DNA of 38,422 nt from a virus. The first letter of the stretch is position 1; the number at the start of each line of letters is the position of its first letter. The notes under the pieces are model-generated. The model saw only the letters and a list, made by a program, of their open reading frames with translations, searched no databases and had not been told where the DNA came from. The stretch lies in the IMG/VR virus record IMGVR_UViG_3300031673_000208, positions 1 to 38,422 of that record; one strand, given 5' to 3'. A program made the position numbers and the translations under genes. This document shows, piece after piece, positions 1-6,741 of the stretch.

Positions 1-1
1 G

Positions 2-406
2 TTTATGGCCACCTTGGACGAGCGGACGTGTGAAGTGTGCGCGATGTTTGACGGAATAGAATACTTTTATGAGCATCCGCCGCTGATTATGGACATGCCT
101 CACCCCCCGATACATCCACTGTGCCGGTGCACCACGGTCCCCATCTCGCGGTTCTGGGAGATACTCGGTGTGCCCCCTCGTCCAGGTACTCCAGGAGGCT
201 ACCGAGCCGGGACGGGTATCCGCGTCAGTATGGATACGAACTTCGGCACATGGCTCCGGCGTATGGAGGAGAAACAGTCCGGGTACGGAAGACGCATCAT
301 CCGCAGTAAGGCCCGGTACGAGGAGTGGCTGGGTGGGGCGGACCTAACCGACATCGAAGGTATCAAGCGCATGGCCGTCAACATGGGCGCTCTCCCGGTA
401 TCGTAA
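2..406 (+). CDS. MuF-like minor head protein, C-terminal part (5' truncated)
   Basis: The reading frame is already open at the window edge, so this is the C-terminal end of a longer protein. The ATG at 5 is probably internal. The pattern TLDERTC..C...DG followed by HPLCRC is the C-terminal signature of phage Mu gpF-like head morphogenesis proteins, in which Cys and His residues surround the ends of the domain. These proteins are injected or assembled at the portal vertex and normally follow the portal gene. The place just upstream of the prohead protease fits that order. The last roughly 60 residues (EEWLGGADL.DIEGIKRMA) are less conserved. The family call is fairly firm; the missing N-terminus cannot be judged. 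Confidence 0.8.
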   Translation, partial: FMATLDERTCEVCAMFDGIEYFYEHPPLIMDMPHPPIHPLCRCTTVPISRFWEILGVPPRPGTPGGYRAGTGIRVSMDTNFGTWLRRMEEKQSGYGRRIIRSKARYEEWLGGADLTDIEGIKRMAVNMGALPVS

Positions 407-463
407 GGTTGGCCGTTAACGTTCCCTGTTGGTATAAGAGATGAAAGAGGAGGAGTGTAGAAG

Positions 464-1612
464 ATGCCCTGGACGACCGCCGACGTTGCCAGTAAGACGA
501 AGGCCGCTAAAACCAAAGCCCAAAAGGAACGATGGGTCAGCGTAGCCAACAGCGCGCTGGCCTCCTGTATAAAGGAACGCGGAGCGTCGGCAAGGGGCCG
601 GTGCGAAGGATACGCGATACGAGTGGCGAACGCAGCTGTTAGAAGGGGGGTGGCTGAGAGCAAAATGGACGACTTTATCGAAGTAACGGAGGCTCTGTCG
701 GGGATTGGCCCGGACACGCGCATAGATAGAGAAAACCGCGTCATTCACAACGTTGCGGCTTTATCCCCGAACTCGGAGAACGAGAGATTTTACGAACCAT
801 CGGCCATGAGTCAAGCGGTCGGACTGTTGGAGGGCAAGAAGGTATTCTGCGATCACCCGGATTTGAGGGACCTCAGTAAGACGAGATCGGTGAGGGATTT
901 GATAGGCCGCTTACGTGCGGTCAACATCGCGGCCAGTAAAGTTCGGGCCGATTTCCATGTGTTAAAGGGTCAGGAGTGGGTAATGGACCTTGCTGAATCT
1001 GACCCGGACGCGGCGGGGCTCTCCATCAACGCGCGGGTCCTCGCCCGTCGAGGCAGCGATCCGCTCAAAATAGTCGGCTTCGATAAGATACGCTCCTGCG
1101 ATTTAGTGACCGAGCCCGCTACCACCAAGTCGATTTTCGAGTCAAAGACACCCACTGAGGATATAGTGGACGTACTGAAAGATTCCGTGGATGACATCAT
1201 AGGGCTCCTGGAAAATCAGAGAGCCGATGTCCTTGAAGCAATCAGAGAGGAGGTGAAAACCGATATGGACGAGAAGGCTGTCATAGCCGGTCTGACGACC
1301 GAGCGCGACGGACTCAAAGTGGAAGTGGACGAGCTTCAAACCAAGATGGACGCGTTGGAGGCAGAGAAGAACAAGGACACGCGGCTCTCGATGGTGGAGC
1401 AGAAGATAAAGGACGCGAAGCTGGCTGATGGGATCGTTTCCGACTTCTTTAAGGAGCAGCTCCTAGAGGCAGAGGACGAAAAGGCAATCGACGCGCTGAT
1501 TGCGGATCGCGTGAAGTTGGCTACGGCTGGAAATACGCCGACCTCTACTGTAGGTGGGGAGCCGGAGCTAACATCAGAACAGCTTGTGGAGGCGATACGG
1601 GGCTCGGAGTAG
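464..1612 (+). CDS. Prohead protease fused to scaffold domain
   Basis: 382 residues. The first 60 residues begin MPWTTADV and include WVSVANSAL..C and AIRVANAAV. This Trp/Asn-rich module is often found at the N-terminus of phage head or protease proteins. Residues about 85-230 look like a capsid maturation serine protease: a beta-rich start (VIHNVAALSPNSENERFY), a His in VFCDHP, and Ser in the DAAGLSINARV segment. The rest (about 240-370) is acidic, helical coiled coil, as expected for an internal scaffold that is cleaved off during capsid maturation. A strong GAGGAGG-type ribosome site lies about 10 bases before the ATG. Its place before the decoration and major capsid genes supports the role. 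The exact peptidase family is uncertain. Confidence 0.8.
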   Translation: MPWTTADVASKTKAAKTKAQKERWVSVANSALASCIKERGASARGRCEGYAIRVANAAVRRGVAESKMDDFIEVTEALSGIGPDTRIDRENRVIHNVAALSPNSENERFYEPSAMSQAVGLLEGKKVFCDHPDLRDLSKTRSVRDLIGRLRAVNIAASKVRADFHVLKGQEWVMDLAESDPDAAGLSINARVLARRGSDPLKIVGFDKIRSCDLVTEPATTKSIFESKTPTEDIVDVLKDSVDDIIGLLENQRADVLEAIREEVKTDMDEKAVIAGLTTERDGLKVEVDELQTKMDALEAEKNKDTRLSMVEQKIKDAKLADGIVSDFFKEQLLEAEDEKAIDALIADRVKLATAGNTPTSTVGGEPELTSEQLVEAIRGSE

Positions 1613-1670
1613 AGGCCGAGTCGAGTAATTTCCCGGAAAGCGGACGAGCAAAACAAAGGGAGATCGAAGA

Positions 1671-2483
1671 ATGGCAGATACGGCTAGACATGCAAGAGGC
1701 TACTCTGAACCAAGAATGATGGGAGTGGCCAGTGCAACGGTCATTGAGATCGGCGACCTGCTGTGGTACGACGTGGCGAATAACAACGTCATCAACATGG
1801 CGGCGCTGGTCTTCACCGACCTTGCAGGCGGGCAGCTCCGGAGTCATTTCCTGTTTGCGGGCGTCGCGCTCAGCGCGAGCGCCACCCTCAAGACCGATGA
1901 CATCCGGGTAGCGACGGCAGGCGTGTTCAGGATGGCCTGCGGGTCGGCTGCGTTTGCGCTGAACGACCTCGTAGGCATCGACGACAACGCTGGCGCGACC
2001 GCATACATGGACCAGCAGGTTATTCAGGTGACTGACCCGCAACTCGCTATAGGGCGCGTGGCGAAGGAATACGCCGCTGTCGCGACCGAGATCGAGATCG
2101 AGATCATGCCCCGCATCGTGCGCGGTGGTTGGGGTCCGGAGCCGATTCGGCTCACGGTAGCCTGCGCGACCGATGGCACGACCACGTACATCATCTTCCC
2201 CACGGCGACCAGCGCCGAAGGCGCGCCGTTCAAGTTCCGCGTGCAGGATTGTCACATCATCAAGACGCACGCCAACGGTGGAGCAGGAGACACGTTGGAG
2301 TTGAAGAACGTGGCGAACGTCATCGGCACTGTGGTTTGCAACGTGAACGACACACTGCGCGCCGACGTTCCAGGTCTGAACGACGCGTACCACGACGTGG
2401 CCGAAGGCGCGCTGTTCAGCATCACGGCGACCAAGGCAACGAGTTCGCAGATGATCGCGTACATCGACATCCAGCCCATTTAA
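1671..2483 (+). CDS. Probable head decoration (capsid cement) protein
   Basis: 270 residues, no membrane segment, rich in Ala, Thr, Val and Asp. The N-terminal half (GDLLWYDVANNNVINMAAL, then FAGVALSAS, then IRVATAGVFRM.C) resembles small phage decoration proteins of the DUF2190/cement type, which are short beta-barrels with GD.V, FVGVAL and I.V...G.F motifs. The second half is a further beta-rich region of unknown function, so the protein is longer than the usual 110-130 residue cement protein. It lies between protease/scaffold and major capsid, the standard slot for a decoration protein. A GGGAGAT ribosome site precedes the ATG. Confidence 0.65.
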   Translation: MADTARHARGYSEPRMMGVASATVIEIGDLLWYDVANNNVINMAALVFTDLAGGQLRSHFLFAGVALSASATLKTDDIRVATAGVFRMACGSAAFALNDLVGIDDNAGATAYMDQQVIQVTDPQLAIGRVAKEYAAVATEIEIEIMPRIVRGGWGPEPIRLTVACATDGTTTYIIFPTATSAEGAPFKFRVQDCHIIKTHANGGAGDTLELKNVANVIGTVVCNVNDTLRADVPGLNDAYHDVAEGALFSITATKATSSQMIAYIDIQPI

Positions 2484-2517
2484 CTAGGCTCTAGACTGTA
2501 GGAGGAGGTGATTACAC

Positions 2518-3648
2518 TTGAAAGGCATCGTTTTAAAGAATCTGGTTGAAACGAAAGGCTCAAGGGCGGTATCGAGGCTCTTGGGCGACCTCCTGAGGGA
2601 GGGCAAGGTTCAGCCGGACGACTTCTCGGTGCAGGAGTTATGGGAAGCGCTGGTTGGCAGAATGAGCAAAACTCTGCCCACCGCTTACCGCAAGTCCGGA
2701 TTTGTGGACGTAGCGGAGGCGGCTGTGGACACCACGGCCTTCGCAGACATCATGGGTCAAATCCTGATGTCGAGAGCCATGAACACCTACGCCGGGCAGG
2801 GTTATATCGGGGATAGGCTCGTCGATACCATTCGTACCACCAAGTTGGCCGAAAGGGCTCCCGGCTTCACGCTGCAGAACGACGTGGCCGAGGTAGACGA
2901 GGGTATGCCTTACCCCGAAAGCGGAATGGGCGACCAGTACGTGTCGTTCCTCTCAGGCAAGAAACGCGGCGTCCTCCTATCCATCACGGAAGAGGCGATT
3001 TTCCGGGACGAGACCGGATGGCTGTTGCGCTCAGCTGGGGAAGTCGGCGACTACGTGAGGGCGGATAAGGAAGGCCGCATAATCAACGTGGTTACCGGTA
3101 CGACCAACGCTTACCGGATCAACGGTACGAACACGGCTCTCTACAGCGCGACCGCCGCAAGCGCCGGTGGGCACGGCAATCAGACCGCCGCAAATGCGCT
3201 CGTCGATTGGACCGACATCGATGTGTGTTTGCAGCTTATCGCTCTGCAGCGGAGAGTGGACCTGACGACCCCGGTTAGCATCGTGCCGACTCAGATGCTA
3301 GTGCCTTACGCTCTGTTTGCGAAGGCTTCCATGATCCTGAACTCGACCGCGATCACCGATGTCAACGCGACGACCACGCCGCGATATCATCGTGAGAATC
3401 CGTTCCTGAACGCGTTCGAGCTGCTTACGAGCGTGAGGTTGGACGCGATCCTGGCTACCACGTGGTATCTGATGAACGGTCCGAAGGCGTTTGTCTACCG
3501 TGAGCACTGGCCGTTCCAGGCTTTCCGCCGGGATCGAAACACAGAGGATGGCTTCAAGGCGGACATCGTTGCTCAGTTCAAGTTCCGTGAATGGGGGACT
3601 GCGGAGGTCATCGATCACAGGTGGACGTACCAATGTCCCGGAGCGTAA
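2518..3648 (+). CDS. Major capsid protein (HK97-fold)
   Basis: 376 residues, starting at TTG because a very strong GGAGGAGGTGAT site lies 5 bases upstream; there is no better ATG nearby. Size, position after scaffold and decoration genes, and content fit an HK97-fold shell protein: an N-terminal helical arm, a central stretch (MPYPESGMGDQYVSF, then KRGVLLSITEEAIFRDETG), and a C-terminal domain ending in AFRRDRNTEDGFKADIVAQF and a Trp-containing strand. The pattern of DxTG followed by a long helix resembles capsid proteins that travel with MuF-type head genes. High expression is suggested by the ribosome site. The subfamily cannot be named from sequence reading alone. Confidence 0.8.
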   Translation: MKGIVLKNLVETKGSRAVSRLLGDLLREGKVQPDDFSVQELWEALVGRMSKTLPTAYRKSGFVDVAEAAVDTTAFADIMGQILMSRAMNTYAGQGYIGDRLVDTIRTTKLAERAPGFTLQNDVAEVDEGMPYPESGMGDQYVSFLSGKKRGVLLSITEEAIFRDETGWLLRSAGEVGDYVRADKEGRIINVVTGTTNAYRINGTNTALYSATAASAGGHGNQTAANALVDWTDIDVCLQLIALQRRVDLTTPVSIVPTQMLVPYALFAKASMILNSTAITDVNATTTPRYHRENPFLNAFELLTSVRLDAILATTWYLMNGPKAFVYREHWPFQAFRRDRNTEDGFKADIVAQFKFREWGTAEVIDHRWTYQCPGA

Positions 3649-3660
3649 AAGGACGTACTG

Positions 3661-3840
3661 ATGCCATTCTACTACTACAGGAAGGGCAAGAACGGCAAGA
3701 CCGATCGGGTCGAACTCACGACTCCGACCGAGATGCTGCTCCTTGACATCCTGTTGGAGGAGAGGCGCATCGGTGAGGCGTTACGCAAACTGTCGGGGGT
3801 CCCGTCCGAGCAGGTCGGGGCTCCCGGCATTTCGGTTTAG
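3661..3840 (+). CDS. Small hypothetical protein in neck region
   Basis: 59 residues, below the usual ORF cutoff. It begins MPFYYYRKGKNGKTDRVEL and ends EQVGAPGISV. The gene starts 12 bases after the capsid stop and its stop codon directly abuts the GTG of the next gene, so it sits in a translationally packed chain. The ribosome site is weak (AAGGACG). The Lys/Arg-rich start followed by a helix (TEMLLLDILLEERRIGEALRKL) is typical of small neck or head-completion proteins, but no family is recognised. Confidence 0.6.
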   Translation: MPFYYYRKGKNGKTDRVELTTPTEMLLLDILLEERRIGEALRKLSGVPSEQVGAPGISV

Positions 3841-4080
3841 GTGAGTGGCATGGCGACATACCCAACGGAAGCCGAGTTGCAGGCGCGCAGAGCGGCGATA
3901 GAGGCGACGTTACTTGATATGGCCGTAAACCCCAAGCCTAGCTATCAAGTGGACGATAGGCGGATTGAATGGAATTCGTACGCGCGGGAGTTGCGGCTGC
4001 AGTTGCGCGACCTCAACCAAGCTATAGCCGCGCTCCCGGCCTTCGTCGAGACCCGATTCGACGACCCGACTGGATTATAG
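3841..4080 (+). CDS. Small helical neck-region protein
   Basis: 79 residues from a GTG start placed immediately after the previous stop (TAGGTG). The alternative ATG at 3850 would lose three residues. The protein is nearly all helix: ELQARRAAIEATLLDMAVNPKP, then YQVDDRRIEWNSYARELRLQLRDLNQAI, then PAFVETRFDDPTG. The motif PSYxVDxRxIxWxxYxxxLxxxxxxLxxxI recurs in small phage proteins encoded between capsid and head-tail joining genes, where they are thought to be connector-associated. No enzymatic motif is present. Function inferred from position and fold only. Confidence 0.65.
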   Translation: MSGMATYPTEAELQARRAAIEATLLDMAVNPKPSYQVDDRRIEWNSYARELRLQLRDLNQAIAALPAFVETRFDDPTGL

Positions 4081-4086
4081 GATTGA

Positions 4087-4479
4087 ATGATGGCTGGCGT
4101 AGTGGACCATTTCAAGACCGACTTGGACTTTATGTTCAATGAGCAGGCCGTGTCCGTAACGTACAGACAGAAGGAGACTGCGGGCAGCAGCTTTACTGCC
4201 AGTACGGGCGTCATCGTTCGAGCATTCGAGGATATTGCATTGAGCGCTATTCGGGTTCGGCTGAACGTTCGAGAGGCGGAGGCTTCCGGGGGCATCGCGC
4301 AGGTGGGCGATTGCCGATTCTCGTTTCAGGCCGATGAATTGCTCGCCGGTTTTGTTGAGGGCCAGACCGAGCCCAAGGCCGAGGATAGGATTGTTGACGG
4401 TGCTGAGACCTTCCACGTTATTGGGCATATCTTGTCTTCTGATGAGAACGTCGCGAAGGTCTATTGCAGGAGAGAGTGA
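4087..4479 (+). CDS. Probable head-tail joining / head closure protein
   Basis: 130 residues, beta-rich, starting MMAGVVDHFKTDLDFMFNEQAVSVTYRQKE. It has the size and strand-rich pattern of phage head-closure proteins (SPP1 gp16 / lambda gpFII type): an early YRQ strand, a middle region ADELLAGFVEGQTEPKAEDRIVDG, and a last strand AKVYCRRE. The phrase EDRIVDGAETFHVIG is typical of the dimerising beta-barrel in this group. It lies between the small neck protein and the HK97 gp10-like gene, exactly where a stopper is expected. There are two adjacent ATG codons at the start; either is possible. Confidence 0.6.
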   Translation: MMAGVVDHFKTDLDFMFNEQAVSVTYRQKETAGSSFTASTGVIVRAFEDIALSAIRVRLNVREAEASGGIAQVGDCRFSFQADELLAGFVEGQTEPKAEDRIVDGAETFHVIGHILSSDENVAKVYCRRE

Positions 4480-4482
4480 CGA

Positions 4483-5025
4483 ATGCGGGCAAGCTCGTTT
4501 CTAGCCAACGTCAACCGACTGGCGACTCAGGAGTCCAGAGAATACGCCGAACTCTGCGTGCTCAACTTCGAACATATGCGGTTCAGCAGGCAGATACGCA
4601 AGCTGATGAAGGTAGTGCCCGAAAAGGAAGTGGACTTGATAAAGGCGTTGGGCGTCAAGGTCATTCAAGGTGTTGTGCCTAGGACACCGGTAAGGACCGG
4701 GCGCGCGCGCGCGGGATGGTGGCGGGCGGCTACGGCCTTCGCGTTCAAGGCTCCAGAGATGGTTATTTCGGCCATGACCGGGGGTGACCGAACCGGGGTC
4801 GCGGAAGGTATGGAGATGGGCGAGTACAGTGAGAATTTTGTAGGCCCGAACAAGTACATCGAGATAATCAACGCAGTCTGGTACATCGTCTTGTTGGAGT
4901 TCGGGCGCAGCAGCCAAGCCCCGGACGGTATGCTCCGGGTGACGATGCGCGAGATACGCGCGGACATCCAATACTTCTTACGCGGTCGTGGCGGGTTTTT
5001 TGCCGACGCTGTGAGGTCAACGTGA
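4483..5025 (+). CDS. HK97 gp10-like neck / tail completion protein
   Basis: 180 residues. The motif VVPRTPVRTGRARAGW around residues 62-77 is the hallmark of the HK97 gp10 / phage tail-component family (typically TPVDTGRLRxSW), and GRSSQAPDGMLRVTM near the C-terminus is the matching EYGTSxxxPxGMVR-like segment of that family. These proteins bind at the head-tail interface or tail end during assembly. The gene starts 3 bases after the previous stop and overlaps the next gene by a GTGA junction, so translation is probably coupled. A run of alternating GCGCGCGC (about 4700-4710) falls inside the Arg-rich motif. Confidence 0.75.
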   Translation: MRASSFLANVNRLATQESREYAELCVLNFEHMRFSRQIRKLMKVVPEKEVDLIKALGVKVIQGVVPRTPVRTGRARAGWWRAATAFAFKAPEMVISAMTGGDRTGVAEGMEMGEYSENFVGPNKYIEIINAVWYIVLLEFGRSSQAPDGMLRVTMREIRADIQYFLRGRGGFFADAVRST

Positions 5026-5462
5026 CGGTAGATATCGAAGACATTCAAACAGGGATCATGAGCGCGATTTCGAGCGCATGGAGCGCCACGGCTGTGAATT
5101 GGCCCGGCGTCGAGTTCTCGTCCCATGGCCTTACTGAATGGATTCAGCCGATAGTGAGCCCGATTAACGGTTCTCCTTGCCGACGCGGCGAGCAGCACCA
5201 GCGCGGCATGTTGCTGGTCCACGTCTTCTTCGTCGCTGTTGCGGCCACGAACGCTTACCGAATACATGAACTCGCGGACCTCTTGGGCGCTATTTTTAAC
5301 CAGACCGATGTCGTGACTCCGGCGGGCAGGGACATCCGCTTTGAGGAGGGCGATTTCGGCTACCTGCGCGCTCCGGGTCCGCATAACCCGATAGATGCTC
5401 CGTTCGAGGGGCTGGTGTCCGGTACGGGGAGATACCCGTTCTTTCTGATAGAGAAAACTTAA
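5022..5462 (+). CDS. Probable tail terminator protein
   Basis: 146 residues from GTG (GTGA overlap with the preceding gene). An N-terminal helix (IEDIQTGIMSAISSAW) leads into beta strands with GRDIRFEEGDFGYL and a final strand RYPFFLIEKT. This layout, an alpha-beta protein of about 140 residues between the gp10-like protein and the tail tube, matches lambda gpU-type tail terminators, which cap the tail tube and set the joining surface to the head. Synteny is the main support; sequence similarity in this family is generally low. Confidence 0.6.
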   Translation: MTVDIEDIQTGIMSAISSAWSATAVNWPGVEFSSHGLTEWIQPIVSPINGSPCRRGEQHQRGMLLVHVFFVAVAATNAYRIHELADLLGAIFNQTDVVTPAGRDIRFEEGDFGYLRAPGPHNPIDAPFEGLVSGTGRYPFFLIEKT

Positions 5463-5476
5463 AGGAGGTGATTTGA

Positions 5477-5974
5477 TTGGCTGGCGAAGGCAAGGTCACC
5501 AAGAACCTGAGGGACGGACAATTAGTTATACAGGATAATGCTGCGGTGAACACCATCACCTTGGCGTTGGAGGAAGGGAACCTCAGCTTCACGGTAACGA
5601 AGAACGTGATCGAGGTGCTCGATCGCGGTGTTCTCAGCCACATGCGACAGGGCGACGAAGTGCCTGTAACCTTGTCGTTCGGTATCAAGTTCATAGAGTT
5701 CTATACCAGCGGCGACGACGAGACCCTTTATGAGGCCGTGATGAACGAAGCCGGGGGCGCTGCATGGATCTCTACGAATGACGATGGCGGGGATGTTTAC
5801 ACGGTGGATATGCTCTTCACCATCGCGACGCCGACAAGTGGCGAAGAGGCTGAGATCATCACGTTCACGAAGGTTCGAGGCAATTTCACGTTCAACGAAG
5901 GAGACGAGTACAACACATTGGCCTTCGATGGTACGGCGTTCCAGACCGCGCCGACGATCGCTAAGGAATCGTAA
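5477..5974 (+). CDS. Major tail tube protein
   Basis: 165 residues, starting at TTG with a textbook AAAGGAGGTGAT site ending four bases before it. It is acidic and almost entirely beta: LVIQDNAAVNTITLALEEGNLSF, GDEVPVTLSFGIKFIEF, and a C-terminal VRGNFTFNEGDEYNTLAFDGTAF. The closing motif, a strand containing GD.NTL.F.GTA, is the usual end of siphovirus tail tube proteins with the beta-barrel shared with gpV and Hcp. It precedes the chaperone pair and tape measure, as expected. The strong ribosome site agrees with a structural protein made in many copies. Confidence 0.75.
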   Translation: MAGEGKVTKNLRDGQLVIQDNAAVNTITLALEEGNLSFTVTKNVIEVLDRGVLSHMRQGDEVPVTLSFGIKFIEFYTSGDDETLYEAVMNEAGGAAWISTNDDGGDVYTVDMLFTIATPTSGEEAEIITFTKVRGNFTFNEGDEYNTLAFDGTAFQTAPTIAKES

Positions 5975-6013
5975 CTCCGGCGATGATCCGCTGGAAGAGG
6001 AGGAGGACTTAGG

Positions 6014-6550
6014 ATGAAGATTACAGGACTAGGAGAAGCGAAGGTCATTGACGTTGGGGAACTTGTTTTACCCCGTAGGGCAGGCCCTCCCATCAAACTG
6101 GTGTTGAGGGCCTTGCCTTTGGGGTTTAACGACAGGTCGGAGGAAATGTTTCCGCGACCGACTCCCCCGATGACGGGATACGCGCGCGAGAAGAGCGGCA
6201 CTAAGGGGAAATCCGTACTGGTGCGTGATCCGATGACGGGCCGCCCTCTCCCGATGTATGATGAAGCCGACCCCGCGTTCCAGGCTAAGCGCCGGGAGCG
6301 GAACCAACTCTCGACGACGGCCATGCTCCATTACGCCATGGGAGCGGACGCGAACATCGCATGGACATCGAAGCGGGATACCTTCGCCAGCGATGTCGAT
6401 TTCTATAAGGCCGTCTACAAGGAGATTGTAGATTTCGGGTTCTCCATCGGCGACTTTACGATGATGGTTGAGTTCATCCTTGACATCTCCAATCTACGCG
6501 CCGATGACCTGAAAGAGGCTAAGGAGGATTTTTTATCCGAGATGTCATGA
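6014..6550 (+). CDS. Tail assembly chaperone (gpG-like)
   Basis: 178 residues. It lies between tail tube and tape measure, the fixed position of the tail assembly chaperone, with an AGGAGGAGGACTTAGG ribosome site. It has a beta start (KVIDVGELVLPRRAGPPIKLVLRALP), a Pro-rich disordered middle (SVLVRDPMTGRPLPMYDEADP) and a helical C-terminal half (STTAMLHYAMG, FYKAVYKEIVDFGFSIGDF). Near its end the codons GAT TTT TTA contain the heptamer T_TTT_TTA, a classic -1 slippery site. Ribosomes shifting there would make a 242-residue fusion with the next ORF, as in the lambda G/GT system. The chaperone binds tape measure and tube subunits during assembly. Confidence 0.7.
   Translation: MKITGLGEAKVIDVGELVLPRRAGPPIKLVLRALPLGFNDRSEEMFPRPTPPMTGYAREKSGTKGKSVLVRDPMTGRPLPMYDEADPAFQAKRRERNQLSTTAMLHYAMGADANIAWTSKRDTFASDVDFYKAVYKEIVDFGFSIGDFTMMVEFILDISNLRADDLKEAKEDFLSEMS
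6529..6535 (+). promoter_or_regulatory. Probable -1 programmed frameshift site (T TTT TTA)
   Basis: The seven bases TTTTTTA at 6529-6535 are in the correct phase (GAT|TTT|TTA) for simultaneous tRNA slippage. After a -1 shift the frame continues ATC CGA GAT GTC ATG and enters the downstream ORF without a stop. An AAGGAGG sequence lies directly upstream (6521-6527), which could pause ribosomes. No obvious downstream hairpin was worked out. Confidence 0.6.
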
Positions 6551-6741
6551 CGGCACCGGAGAAGCCAGGTTTGAAACATACGGGGCGCACGATGTTGTAC
6601 AGTAAGTATGCGGTTTGCGAGAGGTTCGGGATGACGCCGAGCGAGTTCAACCAGTTAGGCCGAGTCGAGCAGGTGAGGCTATTAGCGTATGAGGGGCTAC
6701 GTCGCGATGAGGCGTGGGCCGCCTTCCATAAGGAATCCTGA
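6547..6741 (+). CDS. Tail chaperone extension ORF (gpT-like)
   Basis: 64 residues if started at the ATG of the ATGA overlap, or the C-terminal part of a 242-residue fusion if reached by the -1 frameshift at 6529-6535. The sequence RTMLYSKYAVCERFGMTPSEFNQLGRVEQVRLLAYEGLRRDEAW contains the short helical pattern common in T-domain ORFs and in the second tail chaperone ORF of many siphoviruses. The stop overlaps the tape measure ATG by one base (TGATG). Direct start and frameshift are not exclusive, but the position strongly favours a G/GT arrangement. Confidence 0.6.
   Translation: MTAPEKPGLKHTGRTMLYSKYAVCERFGMTPSEFNQLGRVEQVRLLAYEGLRRDEAWAAFHKES

Noticed and set aside
1545-2393. Leftward ORF of 282 codons opposite the decoration gene
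   Set aside because: No ribosome site, unnatural His/Arg/Val content, and inside a clear plus-strand operon.
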